Assembly: GCA_003049485.1 (NCBI GenBank)
Contig: PYST01000186.1
Span: 1-64,000 of the forward strand
Direction: 5' to 3'
DNA: 64,000 bases
Origin: Ophioceras dolichostomum
Taxonomy: Eukaryota > Ascomycota > Sordariomycetes > Magnaporthales > Ophioceraceae
A program made the position numbers and the translations under genes. Shown piece after piece: positions 30,835 through 43,397 of this stretch (positions are counted from its first letter, which is position 1; each line of letters begins with the position of its first letter). Under the pieces are notes generated by a model. The model did no database searches and had not been told where the DNA came from. It worked only from the letters and a program-made list of their open reading frames with translations.

Positions 30835-33717
30835 TCACCCAGTTTCGTGAAAATGAAAAGAGGTTCCCTTCCAGCACTCCCAGAACCCCTGATCAAACGC
30901 CACGGCGGCATCGGCGTAGTCGAAATCGACATTTGCAACGTCGGTGGCGAAGCTGTTGGCGGATGCGTGTGCGGATGGGAGCGTCGACGACGGCACCGAC
31001 ATCGGCATGCCTTGCGGCACAGACATGTCGCCGATGGCGGCGGAGTCATAAGACAGGAAATCTTCAGTTGGCAAAAACTCGTCCGTCGCTCCCGTGGCCA
31101 CCTCTCCCCTCCAAGGACCTATCACGCCCTGGTCAAAAAGGGGTTGTGACGAGACGAGCATCAGCGACGGGCCACCACCCGGGGTGTGACTGTTGCTAAG
31201 CCATTCCAGATCCTTATAGCTGCCGGGAACAGGCATCAGAACCGCCGTGTTTGGCGCCTCTCCCCCGCCATAATCCCGAATACTAGGCATTGCCAATGGC
31301 AGTGACGGAGGCGGCATCGTCGTCGTCCTGAACAGCTCGCCATCGCCATCGCCGTCACTGCCGCTCTGCGAAGGAGGCGTGTCGTCGCTCGTGTTGGCCC
31401 TAACCTCCCTACTCGAGGAGGTTGCGGCACTCCCACTGGACGAAGACGGCGATGGTGCCACCTTACACCAGGCTTTCACTCCGTCCAGTAGCCGCGCCAG
31501 ACTCTTCGCCCCGAGCTGCGCCATCGGCGATCCTTCCGAGAGGAGCTCGAGCCTCTGCAATGCGTCTTCCAGAGCGAGGAGGCAGCTCCGTGGACTGACG
31601 TCGAGGCCTCTGGCAAGCAGAGGATCAGCGGCTGTGGGATGACGGGAAGCGGACGAGTTCCCAGTGCCGGCCTGGTTACTACCACCACCTCCATCCTTCT
31701 CGGCGGAGACGACACCGATATCATCGGCACCATCGTCGCCGATGGTCCTATTGTGCAGACACAAACACGCGAGCAGTACGGCCTCCTCGAATGTGTAGAG
31801 CGTGATCAGCGCCATGCGCGTGTACGTCGACCCATACAGTGCGTGCAGAGTCGCCGCATCCTGCAGCACCGCCAGCGTAGCCCTTGCGAGTGTCCGCCTC
31901 TGTCGCCGGAGCATCTCTTGCTTGTACCGCGGGAGGGTGCGCACCTGCGCAGGTCCCAGCCGCAGCAGGTGCTTGAAATTGTAGCAGACCGAGTCCCAGA
32001 TGGCTATGTGGTGGAGCGCGCGCTGCCGGGCCAGCTTGCGAGGTAGTTGATGTGGTTGTCCTTTCGGAACCGCGTCCGTTGAAGACGGCGCCCTCGAAGA
32101 GTAGTATTTGGGATCAACTGCGAAAGGCGCCGGCAGGGTGGGCAGGTACTCGGTGCAGAACCTCTCGTAGCGCTCCTCAGCCACGCAAGGATCGTACGGC
32201 GTCGGGCGGGAACGCGACGAGTCCATCTCCTCGCGGGTCTGCAACGAGTTCCAGAAGAGCCATAGACGCTGGGCTAGTATTCGCTCGGTGAACGGGTCGA
32301 TGCCGCCGTAGAGGCCGTCGGGGTCTCCGAATCCGCTCACGTCGTCGCCAACGGATGACGGTAGGTGCATCTTGGGGGATTCTACGGTGCAGTACTCCCA
32401 GGCTAGGAAAGGCATGCGATCGAGGGTTCGGGCGAGGCAACTAGTAGAAGTCAGAAGAAAGTGCAGCGTGTTAGTAGAGGAGAATCTCAAGACCAGGAAA
32501 GGAAAGTGAAGGGGCTTCGCCATAATGGATCCCGGCCCAGCCGAGCTAGAGCAGCAAATGTCAGCTTACCTGTCCCAGATATACAAATTGCAAAACACCC
32601 TCCTCCTCCACTCCTTCTCGATCTCATCCATCCAACCACCAGCCTCCGGTGGCTCTCGATGCAAGCCAATCGACTGCGCGACCTCTATGCCTTTACACAG
32701 CGTCGACCAAGAGCTGCGCATGTTGCCCTCGTATATCTCCGTCAGCCCCGCGTGCGACATGTGCTGCACCCTGCACAGCGACGCGCGCGGGCTGGCGCGC
32801 ACGCACAGCTCCGCCAGGGCGCCGCCCTCCTCCCTGCACACCTTCCGTATCTGCTCCAGCGGTATCCCATCCTCGCCTAGCCTGTCGACGGGGCATGATG
32901 GGGCTGGCAGAAACTGCGCGGAGAGACCGGCCGTGCGGAGGATGAGTGCTGCGAACTCGATGTCGGTGACGCGAAGGGCCGGGGTGGTGGCGGTGGATGA
33001 GGAGGGCAAGACGGTGGACCACCACCGCTCGTACTGCGCAAGGAACGTCGGCGGGTGCACGCACTGGCTGGCCCAGTTGACCTCGGCGAAGAAGTACTGC
33101 ACCAGGAAATCCAGCACGGAGCGCGGCGGGATCTTGTTGAGCGTGCGCTGTACTTCGGCGCGCAGTGCAGCGGGGACTGTAGCACCGCCGCTGCCGCCGC
33201 TCTCGTTGCTTGGACTGGGCTCGGGTGGGTCGTCTAGGCCGAAGCGGCGGAGCATTCCGAGCGTGTTCGTCTCGCTGTCTTCGAAGTAGCCGAAAAGCTC
33301 GGCGAGGGAGTCGGGGTTGGCATCGTCGTCGCGGCGGGGTGGTGAGGGGTTCGGCGAGGTGTTAGGGTCGTCGGTGGCGGACTCAGGGGCTGCTACGGCG
33401 GCGGTGGTGGGCCATTGGTCGTCGCGTCGCAGCTGCGCCGGCGCAGCGTCCTTCGTAGGGCAGATCCGGGCGTCGGAGGCAGAGGAGGCAGAATCGGACG
33501 CGGTCGTTTGCGTAAGGTAGGTGCAGAGTTCGGGACGGCGGCGGCGGGTGCAGTGGTCACAGGGGTACTGTCGGTTGCACTGAGAGTTTGCATGGCCGGG
33601 GTGTGAGCGTCAGAAGGTGCAGAGAGCTAACAGTGAGGGCGGCTTTACCTTCTGTTTCTTAGAGTAGCATGGCACGCAGGAGAACACCGCGCGTTTACGC
33701 TTCGTGCCTCGAATCAT
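30835..33717 (-). CDS. Zn(II)2Cys6 transcription factor with fungal-specific TF domain
   Basis: Three exons (33717-33649, 33579-32570, 32440-30835) give 894 residues. Introns of 69 bp (phase 0) and 129 bp (phase 2) have GTAAAG and GTAAGC donors. The binuclear zinc cluster is exact: Cys14, 17, 24, 30, 33 and 42 (C-x2-C-x6-C-x5-C-x2-C-x8-C). Basic KRKR precedes it. An intron splits the cluster just before Cys24. The middle region (SVLDFLVQYFFAEVNW, HPPTFLAQYERWW, GLTEIYEGNMRSSWSTLCKGIEVAQSIGLHRE in pieces, YIWDSCLARTLDRMPF) is the fungal-specific regulatory domain. A Ser/Gly-rich linker and an acidic/aromatic C-terminus could activate transcription. Targets are unknown; adjacent oxidative enzymes are candidates by position only. 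Confidence 0.93.
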
Positions 33718-34131
33718 GACGGCGAAGATGCATTGGGTTCATGGCAGATCACTGACAAACTCGCACGAAGCTACGCAGATATTCACGGAAGCCTTGAGGC
33801 TTACATCATAGCCCGTCAGCTTCGAGGTGGATTGCTGCCGAGATGGCGATAACGGCGATAAGCTCGCACTCAACTGTCGCACCAATGCGTCATCATCAAT
33901 GTGATGATACTACTCTACCTAATTCATGACGGACATTGTTCTTCGCACTTCGTCAAACCCAATCCAACGCATCCTCCATCTTTGCCCATCTGTTCTACAG
34001 AAGCGCACATTCACTGTGCCATCATCAATCTTTCCCGTTCGTCTTTTTCTCTCCTCTTCCACCATCACAGAGGTACCTATTCTCAATGGGTCGAGTCAAT
34101 CTCAGGTCGAATGACTGGCAGGGCAGATGAT
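33718..34131. other. Intergenic; promoter of the Zn2Cys6 gene
   Basis: The 414 bp between the tyrosinase stop and the regulator start has no gene. Confidence 0.5.
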
Positions 34132-35465
34132 TCAGTATATAGTGTCGTAGACGTAACACAACGGCCCCGCGATGTCCATCACGTCGCCGACAGCCATGCC
34201 GTGGCCCGTGACGACCAGCTCGCACGGGTGGTCCAGCGTAAGGTTTCCCGCCCAGTTGTTCGACCAGTCCAGCCCGACGAGCGGGCCTGAGATGTCCTCC
34301 AATCGGTAGGGCAGGTCTCGGGCCTGCCATGACCACCACAGACGGTCGACGTTTGCGTGGTGAAGCCAGAATACCGGGTCGACAGCTGTTATTGCACTCG
34401 TTTAGTCAGTCAAGTTGCTATTACGTCTATTCCCTGTCCCCTCTTCCTTGCCCGTTCGCCCCCTCCTATCTTCCTCTTCCTCTTCCTCTTCCTCTTCCCC
34501 CCTCTCAGACTGAAAAGCAAAGCGCAGGCGGACAAAGGGTTCTTCTCTTCTTGCACTTACGACTCGCCCATTTATCCGTCATGGCACCATACAACCCTCC
34601 GACGCCATAATGTCCACTAGCATGCGCGCTCGGCTCGGTCGCCCTCTCGAACCTGCCATAATCCGGCGCGTCCAGCGCATCGATCAGTGTGGTCGCCAGC
34701 CTCGCGAACGTCTCCGGGCAGAAATCCCTCCGCACGCAATGCGGGTTCCAAAACACATTATCGCTCGGCCCCATGCTGGTCTCCAGCCCCGCAAAGGGGC
34801 CATCGGGGATGCACCCGCCGCCGGAGCGGTCCGGGAAGTTCACGGGGGCCGTGATCGGTAGGTCGCGCACGGGGTCGTTCATCGTGCCCGGGATCCACTC
34901 GCCGTTGCCGCCGAATCCGGTGAAGGGGTCGAAGATGGGCGACATGAACATGTCGTCGACGTCGTACAGCCAGTCCCAGTAGGGCTGGGCGCCCGTGTAG
35001 CCGCACTCGACGCGGAGGGCTAGCTCGAAGGCCGCGACGAGTAGGCGGTGGTACGGGTAGAAGATGCCCACGAAGTGCACCTCGTTGGCCTGGATGATGT
35101 GCGTCGCGACGAAGTCGTCGTACCGGCTCATCGCGCCGGGGAGGCCGCTCGTGGGCGGCGAGTTGAGCATGCAGATGACGGCGCCGATGTACTCTTGCTG
35201 CATCTGGTATGGCAGTGTGCGCCTTCGGTTTGTGCCCGACCGCTCTGCCGTGTCAGCTCCGTCCTCTTTTTGACTTCGTCCATCGCCCCTCATATCAGCT
35301 CCCCTCCTCCCTCCCCAGGGCCGTCGACATAACCTACCATTCTGCTCTTACAAGGGGGTTAGCGCAGCCGAACTGGCGCTTCTCGTTCTCTGCTGGCGCC
35401 CCTTGCACCGGGAACACCAGGACGGAGAGAGCGGCCACCGCCCAACATATTAGCGGCGGCAGCAT
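34132..35465 (-). CDS. Secreted tyrosinase-family copper enzyme
   Basis: Three exons (35465-35338, 35222-34561, 34385-34132) give 347 residues. Introns of 115 bp (phase 2) and 175 bp (phase 1) have GTAGGT and GTAAGT donors. A signal peptide (MLPPLICWAVAALSVLVF) leads to a possible Kex2 site (NEKR). The CuA site has His84, His92 and His101 (THIIQANEVHFVGIFYPYHR). The CuB site has His243, His247 and His272/273 (HASGH, FWLHHANVD). PYWDW is the family's structural motif. At under 350 residues it belongs to the short secreted tyrosinase-domain group, without the C-terminal shielding domain of classical fungal tyrosinases. It oxidises phenols or catechols outside the cell or in secretory compartments. 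A poly-pyrimidine tract near 34475-34500 lies in intron 2. Confidence 0.93.
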
Positions 35466-37297
35466 CGTGTTGTTGCAGGAGGGCTGCTCGAAAAACACCC
35501 AGTTATCTGAGATTGTGGGTGGCTGAGACTGTGAGGCCTAGAAACGGCTGGCTCTCTCCATGGAGCAGCGTCAATTATCAGTGGTGAAGGAGGAGAGGTC
35601 GCTCTGTTCGCTCTTATGTGCCACCTCCTGTCATATGAAGCGGTGCGGGACTGACTCTTCGCTGGCCTTCCCATGCAGCGACTGTCGCCCGTTGGTCGTC
35701 GCATGGCTGGAACGGCGACGCTGTATTCCTGTTCTTCCACCTTCGCCTCGTTGCCGAGCCCAGCCATCTCTTTCCTCTGCTGATTCTGATGAACCGATGG
35801 GTTCTAGATCATCAACACACCAGGTTGCCGCCACCATACAACTCACATGTGATAAGAATACGGGAGTTCGGATTTTGACGGCTCAGCTGTCTGATTTCAA
35901 GGTCAAGTTGTCTTTCCGTGATTTTGGCGGCACTGAGGACTGTGCGTCGTGAAGATTCACAGCTTGCCCGGTCCGTCATGTTCTGGACCCTCCCCAGAGC
36001 CAATCTTGCCATCCCCCGCCGTCTGCCGACCGATCTATTTTCAGACCCGTCCTGATCCAGCACGAATTGTTCCCTCCTTTTATCCTCCGAGTGGCGATTC
36101 TATCCCACTGCAGCTTCTGCTGCGATCGGGCGACGCTTTCTTGTCACCACGAGCTCCTCTTCACCGAATGGACAGCCTGCAGCGCCCATCGTGCACAGCA
36201 GGCTCTGTCTGCCTGTCCTGCTAGCACCCGCTACAGTCATGATTGCGATCACGCCAGGAGATGCCATGGCTAGTCCTCGTCGCACAGTCCTCCTCCCCTC
36301 ACCCTCCTGCGCTCTCCCTTGGTCACGAGCAAGGCAAGGAAAGAGCGATTCCCATGTGAGGCCGAGAAATTTCTTATTGCAACTTCGATACTGTTCCCCG
36401 AGCGTTCCTTCGGGATGACTGCACCCCCTCGGTCATTTTGCATTCTGGCTCCTCCCAGGAGCTTGACGTCAGGAGATTATCAACCGCCTGGGGATTGAGG
36501 CCGCCCGCCCCCTCGTCAACCATCATCATCGTCATCCTGCTGCCTCCTCATCACTGCTCGTAGGGTTCCTGGGAAGCGGATGGCAGACTATCGAGCTAAT
36601 CGAGCTATCCGGGATGGGCTGCGGCGAACAGACCCGATATCTAATGAAGATCAACTTCACTACCTTCTTGTGCGTGCGCAACGAGGAAGTATTTGCCGGA
36701 TCCTAGTCGTCCCGTTATCTTACCTCGCTCGGGCGTGGTGTCGTTTACCGGCCATTAAATAGAGCGGAGACGGCTGGGAAAGCACCAAGGAAGGTCGGGC
36801 GTCTTTCTAGCGCGTCGCTCGGACGGCAGGAAATCTTCCACCGCGTTTCCCGATGCAGTCGGCCGCCCGGCGGCTGTTGGCATCGCGGCCGTTTGTTTGG
36901 GATAGCGTGGGAGACTAGAAAGGCCAAGATTGATAGGGCTTGGCTCTGAAACCCGCCAAACGAAACGGTCGAGTTGATCAGTGCCATCCGATGTTTTGTG
37001 ATTGCATCCGTTTGTGAGCTTAATGACGCGACTGATGGAGAACTACAGGATCAACTCATGGCAGTAAGAGGAATAACAAGATATAAAGCAACCCTTGTCG
37101 AGTCAAGAAAACTTCGAGAAAGGAGACCGTTTACTTCTTCACTCACTCTCATAATTACACTCGTTCAGCCCACACTCGTTCAGAAAGCCCCCCAGCCAAC
37201 CAGCTGCAAGTCGCGCTCCTCAAGTGTGCTTCCTTTCCTTGCTCAAGCCATCATCAACACCCTTCAGCAACATCTACTCCCCTACCATCAAGCCATC
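35466..37297. other. Intergenic, 1.8 kb; promoters of two divergent genes
   Basis: No gene was seen between the tyrosinase start (minus strand) and the GPI protein start (plus strand). The spacing would allow independent regulation. Confidence 0.5.
37081..37088 (+). promoter_or_regulatory. TATA box of GPI-protein gene
   Basis: ATATAAAG lies about 215 bp upstream of the ATG at 37298, followed by a CA/CT-rich leader typical of well-expressed fungal genes. Confidence 0.45.
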
Positions 37298-37852
37298 ATG
37301 AAGGCTGCCACCATCGCCCTCCTCTCCCTCAGCGCCCTCGCTAGCGCCGTCCCGACCTACGACACGGGCAACGACAACGACGGCTATGGCAGCGGCAGCG
37401 GCTACGGGAGCGGCAACGGCGCCGGCGCCGCGACCAGCACCCCCGCGGCCACAGTCACCGCCACCTCCGCTAGCACCCAGCCCGCGGACACCCAGCCCGC
37501 CTCGCTGACGCCCGCCATCCCCATCGCCACCGCCGCCCATGGCACCCCTGGCAAGTGCGCCTGGGGTTCCGGCCCCAGCGAACTGGGCTGCGCCCCCTCC
37601 TCCGCTCCGCTGGCGGACACCGCGACCGCCGTCGTCGCCGCCTCCTCCAGTGTCAGTCCGACCGTCGCCAGCGTCAGCGGCGCCGTGAAGTCTGTCGCTG
37701 CGGCCTCGCCGTCTTCCTATGTCTCCCCGGCGGCGGGCAACGGCACCATCACCAAGCCTGTTACGGTCAGTGGCGGTCAGGCCGTGTCTGTCACTGGTGT
37801 CGGCATCGCCATCGTCGTGGGAGGTATTTTGGGGGCCATCTTTGCTTACTAG
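37298..37852 (+). CDS. Ser/Thr/Ala-rich GPI-anchored cell-wall protein
   Basis: A single exon of 184 residues. The start was chosen at the ATG that gives a signal peptide (MKAATIALLSLSALASAVP); the frame is open further upstream but without signal or coding character. A Gly/Ser/Tyr/Asp-rich segment follows, then long Ala/Thr/Ser/Pro stretches likely to be O-mannosylated, a two-Cys motif (KCAWGSGPSELGC), an N-glycosylation site (NGT) and a hydrophobic C-terminus (VGIAIVVGGILGAIFAY) expected to be replaced by a GPI anchor. It probably sits in the wall or on the plasma membrane. Very high third-position GC and a long leader with TATA suggest strong expression. No enzymatic domain. Confidence 0.85.
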   Translation: MKAATIALLSLSALASAVPTYDTGNDNDGYGSGSGYGSGNGAGAATSTPAATVTATSASTQPADTQPASLTPAIPIATAAHGTPGKCAWGSGPSELGCAPSSAPLADTATAVVAASSSVSPTVASVSGAVKSVAAASPSSYVSPAAGNGTITKPVTVSGGQAVSVTGVGIAIVVGGILGAIFAY

Positions 37853-38400
37853 GGCCGCTTGATGGGCAAATGGCATCGCCTCCTCTTCTTTTCTTTTGCC
37901 ACGGCATTGTGTAATACTTTCGTGGTCGGGGATAGACGACGCAGTCAGATGAATGCACATCGTTCGACGGCCTGGTTTTGCCGTCACAGGATTTCGGGGA
38001 TTTAGATACCACAGACGAATGTCAGGGGCGGCGCGGTCGCGAGCATGGCTAGCACTGCAGCCCGCCCCGAAGTAATAACGAAGCAATCATCAAACCCATC
38101 ATATCAACATATCATGATCCCATGTAAACGAGGTCTTCCTGAAGCCTATATCCATTCATCTCTTTGCATGTCATCCTAGCTTTCTTCTCTGTCTCTTTCC
38201 TTTTTCTTTTTTCGATCCCCTTGACGACCTTGAGGTCAACCAGCCCGCTCAATTTGCAACCCCGGACCCCTGAGCACACCCGTCTCGGGATTACACCAGA
38301 CCCTAAAACCCAACCTCACTTTGCGCTCCTCGCCCTAGCTCCATAGACCTCAACCCAACAATGCCACTACGCTAGCACCTGCCTGCCTGCATACCGGGGT
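37853..38400. other. Convergent intergenic region
   Basis: This is the 3' flank of the GPI-protein and GMC genes, which face each other. No gene was seen. Confidence 0.5.
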
Positions 38401-40758
38401 CTATAACCCTTTGATCAAATCCCCCGCCTTCTCCGCAACAGCATACATCGTACTCTGCAAATGTGCCGTCGGGATAACCGGGAACACACTAGCATCCACA
38501 ACCCTCAACCCCCTGACACCATAAACCCTCAACCTCGCATCAACCACGCCTCCCAACTCCCTCGGCATCATCGCCGCCGTCCCGCACGGATGCGCATTAT
38601 GCGGACTCAACAAATTCCCCCTCAACAGCCTCTCCCAAACCGCGTCGTCCTCTTCGTTCTCATCCTCGTCCCCGACAGCATTCTCACCTGGCACGATCTC
38701 AATAGGACGCAGAACTGCCATGGACGGCGTACGCATCAGTCTGCGCGCGAGCCTCGCGCCTGCGATCGCAAGCGACATGTCGACCGGGTTGGTCATGCTG
38801 CCGAAGTCGAGAGACGGCGCGTTGCGCGCCGGGTGGTGCGCGGTGGATGAGCGGATCGAGACGGTGCCGCGCGAGAAGGGCTTCTCGCCGACGATGCCTG
38901 GTCGGGCGGTGCCGCCCCAGGTGTATTCGAAGACGCCTTGCTCGGAGGCGTAGAGGGTGGAGAGAAGCGAGTGTTGGGCGGTGTAGCCGGCTAGGAGGGT
39001 CGGGTAGAGGCGGTAGATAGGGGGGAGGTAGTCGGGTGTGGTGTTGGCGAGGAGGAGGGCGGCGGACTGGGAGGCGATCTGGGCGGTGATGCGGTCGTAG
39101 TGGGATGATGGTGAGGAACGAGATGACGAAGAGGAGGTGGTGAGGTTGCGGAGGGAGAGGATGATGCGGTTGAGGCCGTGTGATGAGGACCAGGGCCCCG
39201 TGCGGTTGGCCATGTATTCGTCGCGGGCGGCGGCTTTGAAGGTTGGGTCTTCGAGGAGGGAGGGGTTGAGTACGGTGTCGTTCCGGACTTTTGGTCGGTT
39301 TGTGTCAGCCACGAGCAAAGAATCCCCTGAATGCGAATGTGCTTGCTAGGATAGCACTCATTGCACAGCATATGCTGTCAGAAAAGAGAAAACACTTACA
39401 CTCCCAAACCATTCCCCTATTCGTGAAGTGGTCTTGAAAGTTAGCCCCGACCCCAGGAAGGTCCATAACTACCGGGATCTTGAGCTCCTCCAAGAGGTGC
39501 CTGGGCCCGACACCGCTGCCCTGCAGAATCTGCGGGGTGTGGATTGCCCCGGCGGCCAGGATCGTCTCCAGCCGATTCGTAATCAGCGTGCCATTGGCGC
39601 TGGACGCGCTGTTGGCCGCCGTGACGTAGACACCGACCGACACGCCGTCGGTGATCTCTGCCTTTATGACGTAGTGGTTCACCAGGATATCCAGGTTCGG
39701 CCTGAGCCCTGCCGGGTCGTAGTACGCCTTCCTGGCTGATGACCGAGTGACATTTTTGGGATCGATGTTGATCGGCTTCCAAGACACGCCGACCGTCTCG
39801 CCGTCGAATGCGCCGTCGTCCCGGAGAGGAAAGCCGAGGTCTTCAGTCCATGCCCGGACGTAGTTGTCTGAAGAAAAGGATGTAAGTGGTAAGGTCCGCG
39901 CCCCATCTCCCTAGTCGGGCTAGCCTGCGCCGCGGTGGAATTGCAAGACATGAATGGGGGATACGCACATGTCTCTGACCAAGCCCATGTCGGAAAGCCG
40001 ACCTGAAAAGGTCCCTCTCCAAACGTCTTCCCACTGGCAACGCAGCCGAACCTTTCTCTCGAAGCCGCTGTTGGTGCCGTGTAAGTGCTGGACTGATGAC
40101 ATAGCGGGTTAGCAGTCGACTTCCGGAGCAGCCTCGGTTTCTGTTGCGGCTGGCATTCTCTCTCACCTTGCGAAAATACGGCACAAGTCCCTCCCAGCCC
40201 CAGCCGGGATTCCCAAGCCTCTCCCAGTCATCATAGTCGTGCCTTGAGCCCCTGGACACCGACATGCCGTTTACCGTCGAGCCTCCGCCGACAGTGGCGC
40301 CGAGCGGCAGCCCAAAAGTTCGGTTGCTCAGACCCGGTTGTCGAACGGAGTTGACCGTGAACAGCAGCTCGCCGTGCAGCGTCATGGCGTGGTAGGGGAT
40401 CGCGAGTTCCCAAGAGTCGTCGAAGTCGCCATATTCCACAACAAGCACACTCACTAATTACGACCACCCCGTTGATACCAATACTAATCATCAGCATGTG
40501 TACTAGAAGCAGGTTTGTTGTCCAACTTGTCGAGTGTTACTTTGTCTCTGGCCTGAAGGATGATAATCTCCGCTGCTCACTTCACCTACCGCTGCTGTTC
40601 TCCGTCAGCCTGTTAGCGACGACGAGGCCGCTGAGGCCACCCCCGGCAATGACATAGTCATAGGTCTTGTTGGCGAGAGAGATATCGCGGAGGACGCGAC
40701 AGACAGCCGGAGAGGCGAGTGTCGCTATTAGCCCGAAGGCGGGGCCGAAACGTTGCAT
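38401..40758 (-). CDS. Secreted GMC oxidoreductase (FAD-dependent)
   Basis: Five exons (40758-40590, 40453-40167, 40092-39969, 39867-39400, 39326-38401) give about 657 residues. Phases 1, 0, 1 and 1 agree across introns of 136, 74, 101 and 73 bp. The N-terminus MQRFGPAFGLIATLASPAVC is a signal peptide. The FAD-binding motif VIAGGGLSGLVVANRL follows, then the GMC signature around PLGATVGGGSTVNGM, the second signature TILAAGAIHTPQILQGSGVGP, and the C-terminal HPCGTAAMMP with PTAHLQSTMYAVAEKAGDLI carrying the catalytic His pair region. Glucose oxidase, aryl-alcohol oxidase and glucose dehydrogenase belong to this family; the substrate is not resolved. The last acceptor could be 15 bases earlier. 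Extracellular H2O2 production or quinone reduction is possible. Confidence 0.9.
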
Positions 40759-41822
40759 AGAGCACCCTAGCTTCATCGTAATCATGAAGCACAGTCGGGT
40801 ATGAAATACTACTGACCGGTACTGGAATGAAATCTCCAGTGCATCTAGAATGATGGACACTCCATAACTGGGTAGTTGCGTATGCCCTTGACATTTTATT
40901 ACTGACTCTCTACTGGTACCGCTACAAATAGGGGATGCTCAATGACGAAGACGCAAGCATCAGCACATCCATTACTCCCGCAAACAGCCTCATATGCCGG
41001 TAATCTATCTAGCTCGGAATGGATTTGCGGGGGCGTGAGCGGGAAATAAACTTGGTGTGCAACCCCAGAGTAGCTGTAGAGGTGTGGTGATCTTCGGGTG
41101 TAGGATGAGATCCATTTTATCCAGGCAGAGAGTGAGTGCGCCGTCGCTTAGCCCCCGCATTGCTTTGCTCCAGGGGATGTGGCTACATCCGAGTCCCTGC
41201 GAAGTGAAATCCAATAAGATGTGCGACCAATTGCGGGAGGGTACTGTTGTCTGTGTTATAATACCTATCTGTACGTGCTTATTCTACTGGATTGGTATGC
41301 ACGTTAGCATACCTTGCTCCAGCGAAGATCCGAGCTGAGATCCGAGTCGATGTGGGGATTACGTGGAGCATTGATAGAAGAGAGTGAAAAGATTGATGAC
41401 AAACATGTTGAATGATGCTGGTATGTATTGTAACACTTTAGCACCTAGCAGCTTTGGGAGTTTCCCCGGTTAAGAGAGGGCCTTGGTACATCGTCATATT
41501 GTACGCACATGCTACTAGTACTTCTGGCAATCAAATACATCAGTGCGGTATTATTCAGAATATAACGAGACAGCTCTGTCTGTCAAGTACTGTAACTCGG
41601 CGCGTGAATCCCGCATGGAGCGCCCGAACGGTCCTCGCGGCGAAGCTTGCTTCCGAAATTAATAAGGCCCAGCATGTCATGACCTGTTCCCAGCGAACTG
41701 CCTCGCCCGTTTGCTCCCCTAGGCGACTGTTGGTAAGGTAGAGTGGGCACGTAGAAGGCAAGTAATGAGCGTAATGAGTCCCCCTGGGTACTTAGGCAAG
41801 CTCGCAAGGCTCGTCTTGTTCT
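40759..41822. other. Intergenic; promoter of GMC gene
   Basis: No gene was seen between the GMC start and the 3' end of the PTH11-like gene. Confidence 0.5.
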
Positions 41823-43397
41823 TCAGTTCTTCTCGTTCCCACCACCACTAAACCCTGGGAAGGGCCTTGTCTCGTCCAATTCATGCTCCTCGTACCCAAA
41901 CTCAACGGTCCTGTGAATTACAGGCTCCCTGTGACTGCCGCCGTTGGGCGTCAACGGAATAGTAACCTTGTTGTCCTGGACGATAAACTCATCGCTGTGC
42001 GTGCCGTCGCGGTTGGCCGTGCACATGACGTCGGTCGGGTCGCGCTTGCTGCTGGATGCGGTACAAGTAGTGCCGCCACCGATTCTGCGGTGCCCGTGGT
42101 TACCGCTGCCGCCTCCGCCGCTCCGAGCACCTCTGGCGGCGTAGTTGCCGCAGTTGCCGCCCCGGTCGGACCGGATATATATGCTCTTGGAGGAGGCGGC
42201 GCCGCCGTTGGCGTAGGACGTGCCGAGGAGGCGTGGGAACACCTGCTGGATGAAGGGCTTCAGGGCGGGGATGTTGCCGCCGAGGATAGAGAGATTGAGT
42301 TCGATTATGCACCACATGAGGGCGTCGACGGTGTTACCTGTTGGAGGTTGGGAAATGACGAAAGTCAGTATTGACTTACATGAGGATAAGACCTAGTCTA
42401 AGTTGTAGGGGCTTGGTTGGGTTGAGTGACGTACAGGTGAGATCGCTGTCGGTCAGGAGAGTGTAGAGGGACTTGAGACGGATGGCGCTCACGACACAGA
42501 CGCTGTGAAAGAAAGGTTTCCAACAGAAGTTAGCTGAATTGCCCCGCCATCAGTTCATCCGTTTAGGGGTCACTCACAAAGCACCGATGGTCAACAGGAC
42601 GCCAACCCCGATCTTCTGCTTAGCGGGCAGCTGCAGCGTCCTCAGCACGGGAAGCGGCGCCACGACGGTGGTGACGTCGGTGAGGATGCTCAGCGACGCC
42701 TGCACGAGGTAGAACACGGGCCTATTAATGCACTTAGCCGTAGCAGCCTCGGGCATCCGCCACGAGCCCACGATCGGGTCGCAGCTGAAGACATTGACGA
42801 AGGCCGAGGCGATCGAGTAGCCGACCGTGAAGGTGAACAGGCACCTCACCGTGATCCTCATGGGCATCATCGGGAAGATGCGCAGGTAGAAGAGCAGGAT
42901 CGAGCCCTTGGCCAGCCCCGTGGCCAGGCAGAAGTGGATGGCCGCGATGATGTTGGGCAGCTGGAAGTTGGGGAGGAAGTTCGGCACCATTGGCACGTTC
43001 CAGTAGTGCATGCCCAGGCCCCAATGCAGCATGTGCATTGTGCAGGCCAGCATGACCGTCCCGAGCAGCAACGCCAAAACCATGATGTCTAGTAGTTACC
43101 GCCGTGATCACAGTGTTAGCCGTGTGGCCTCCTCTCCTTTTATTTTCCGGTTCACAAGTTCCAAGTTCTTAATAGATGGCGAGGTTCAGGTCGGCGGTGG
43201 TACGCACAATCATCCAACGCAGTCTTTCCGACGATCACAGCCCTCGAGTACAGCCGGATCCCCGTGGAGATCACAGCAAGCGGGTAGAAGATGCATGAGG
43301 TGACGATGAGGGCCGTAGCCTCGAACGGCTGGCTGGGGTCGGGTGTAACGCCTCGTGGAGGGACACCGGCGTACAGGACACCATTATACACCGACAT
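41823..43397 (-). CDS. PTH11/SAT4-type rhodopsin-like integral membrane protein
   Basis: Four exons (43397-43208, 43088-42578, 42502-42435, 42337-41823) give 427 residues. Phases 1, 2 and 1 agree, and donors GTGCGT, GTGAGT and GTACGT are good. Seven hydrophobic segments match the family: ATALIVTSCIFYPLAVIST, then after the TALDDYIMVLALLL joint (which forms the conserved DDY motif), CTMHMLHWGLGMHYW, AIHFCLATGLAKGSILLFYLRIF, CLFTFTVGYSIASAFVNVFSC, FYLVQASLSILTDVTTVVAPLPVL, VLLTIGAFVCVVSAIR and ALMWCIIELNLSILGGNIPALKPF. There is no extracellular CFEM domain. The C-terminal tail is cytoplasmic, Gly/Ser/Thr-rich. The family includes candidate surface receptors; ligand unknown. Confidence 0.88.

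Noticed and set aside
28875..43397. A secondary-metabolite cluster with a core synthase
   Set aside because: No PKS, NRPS, terpene synthase or prenyltransferase is seen; only tailoring-type enzymes and a regulator are present.
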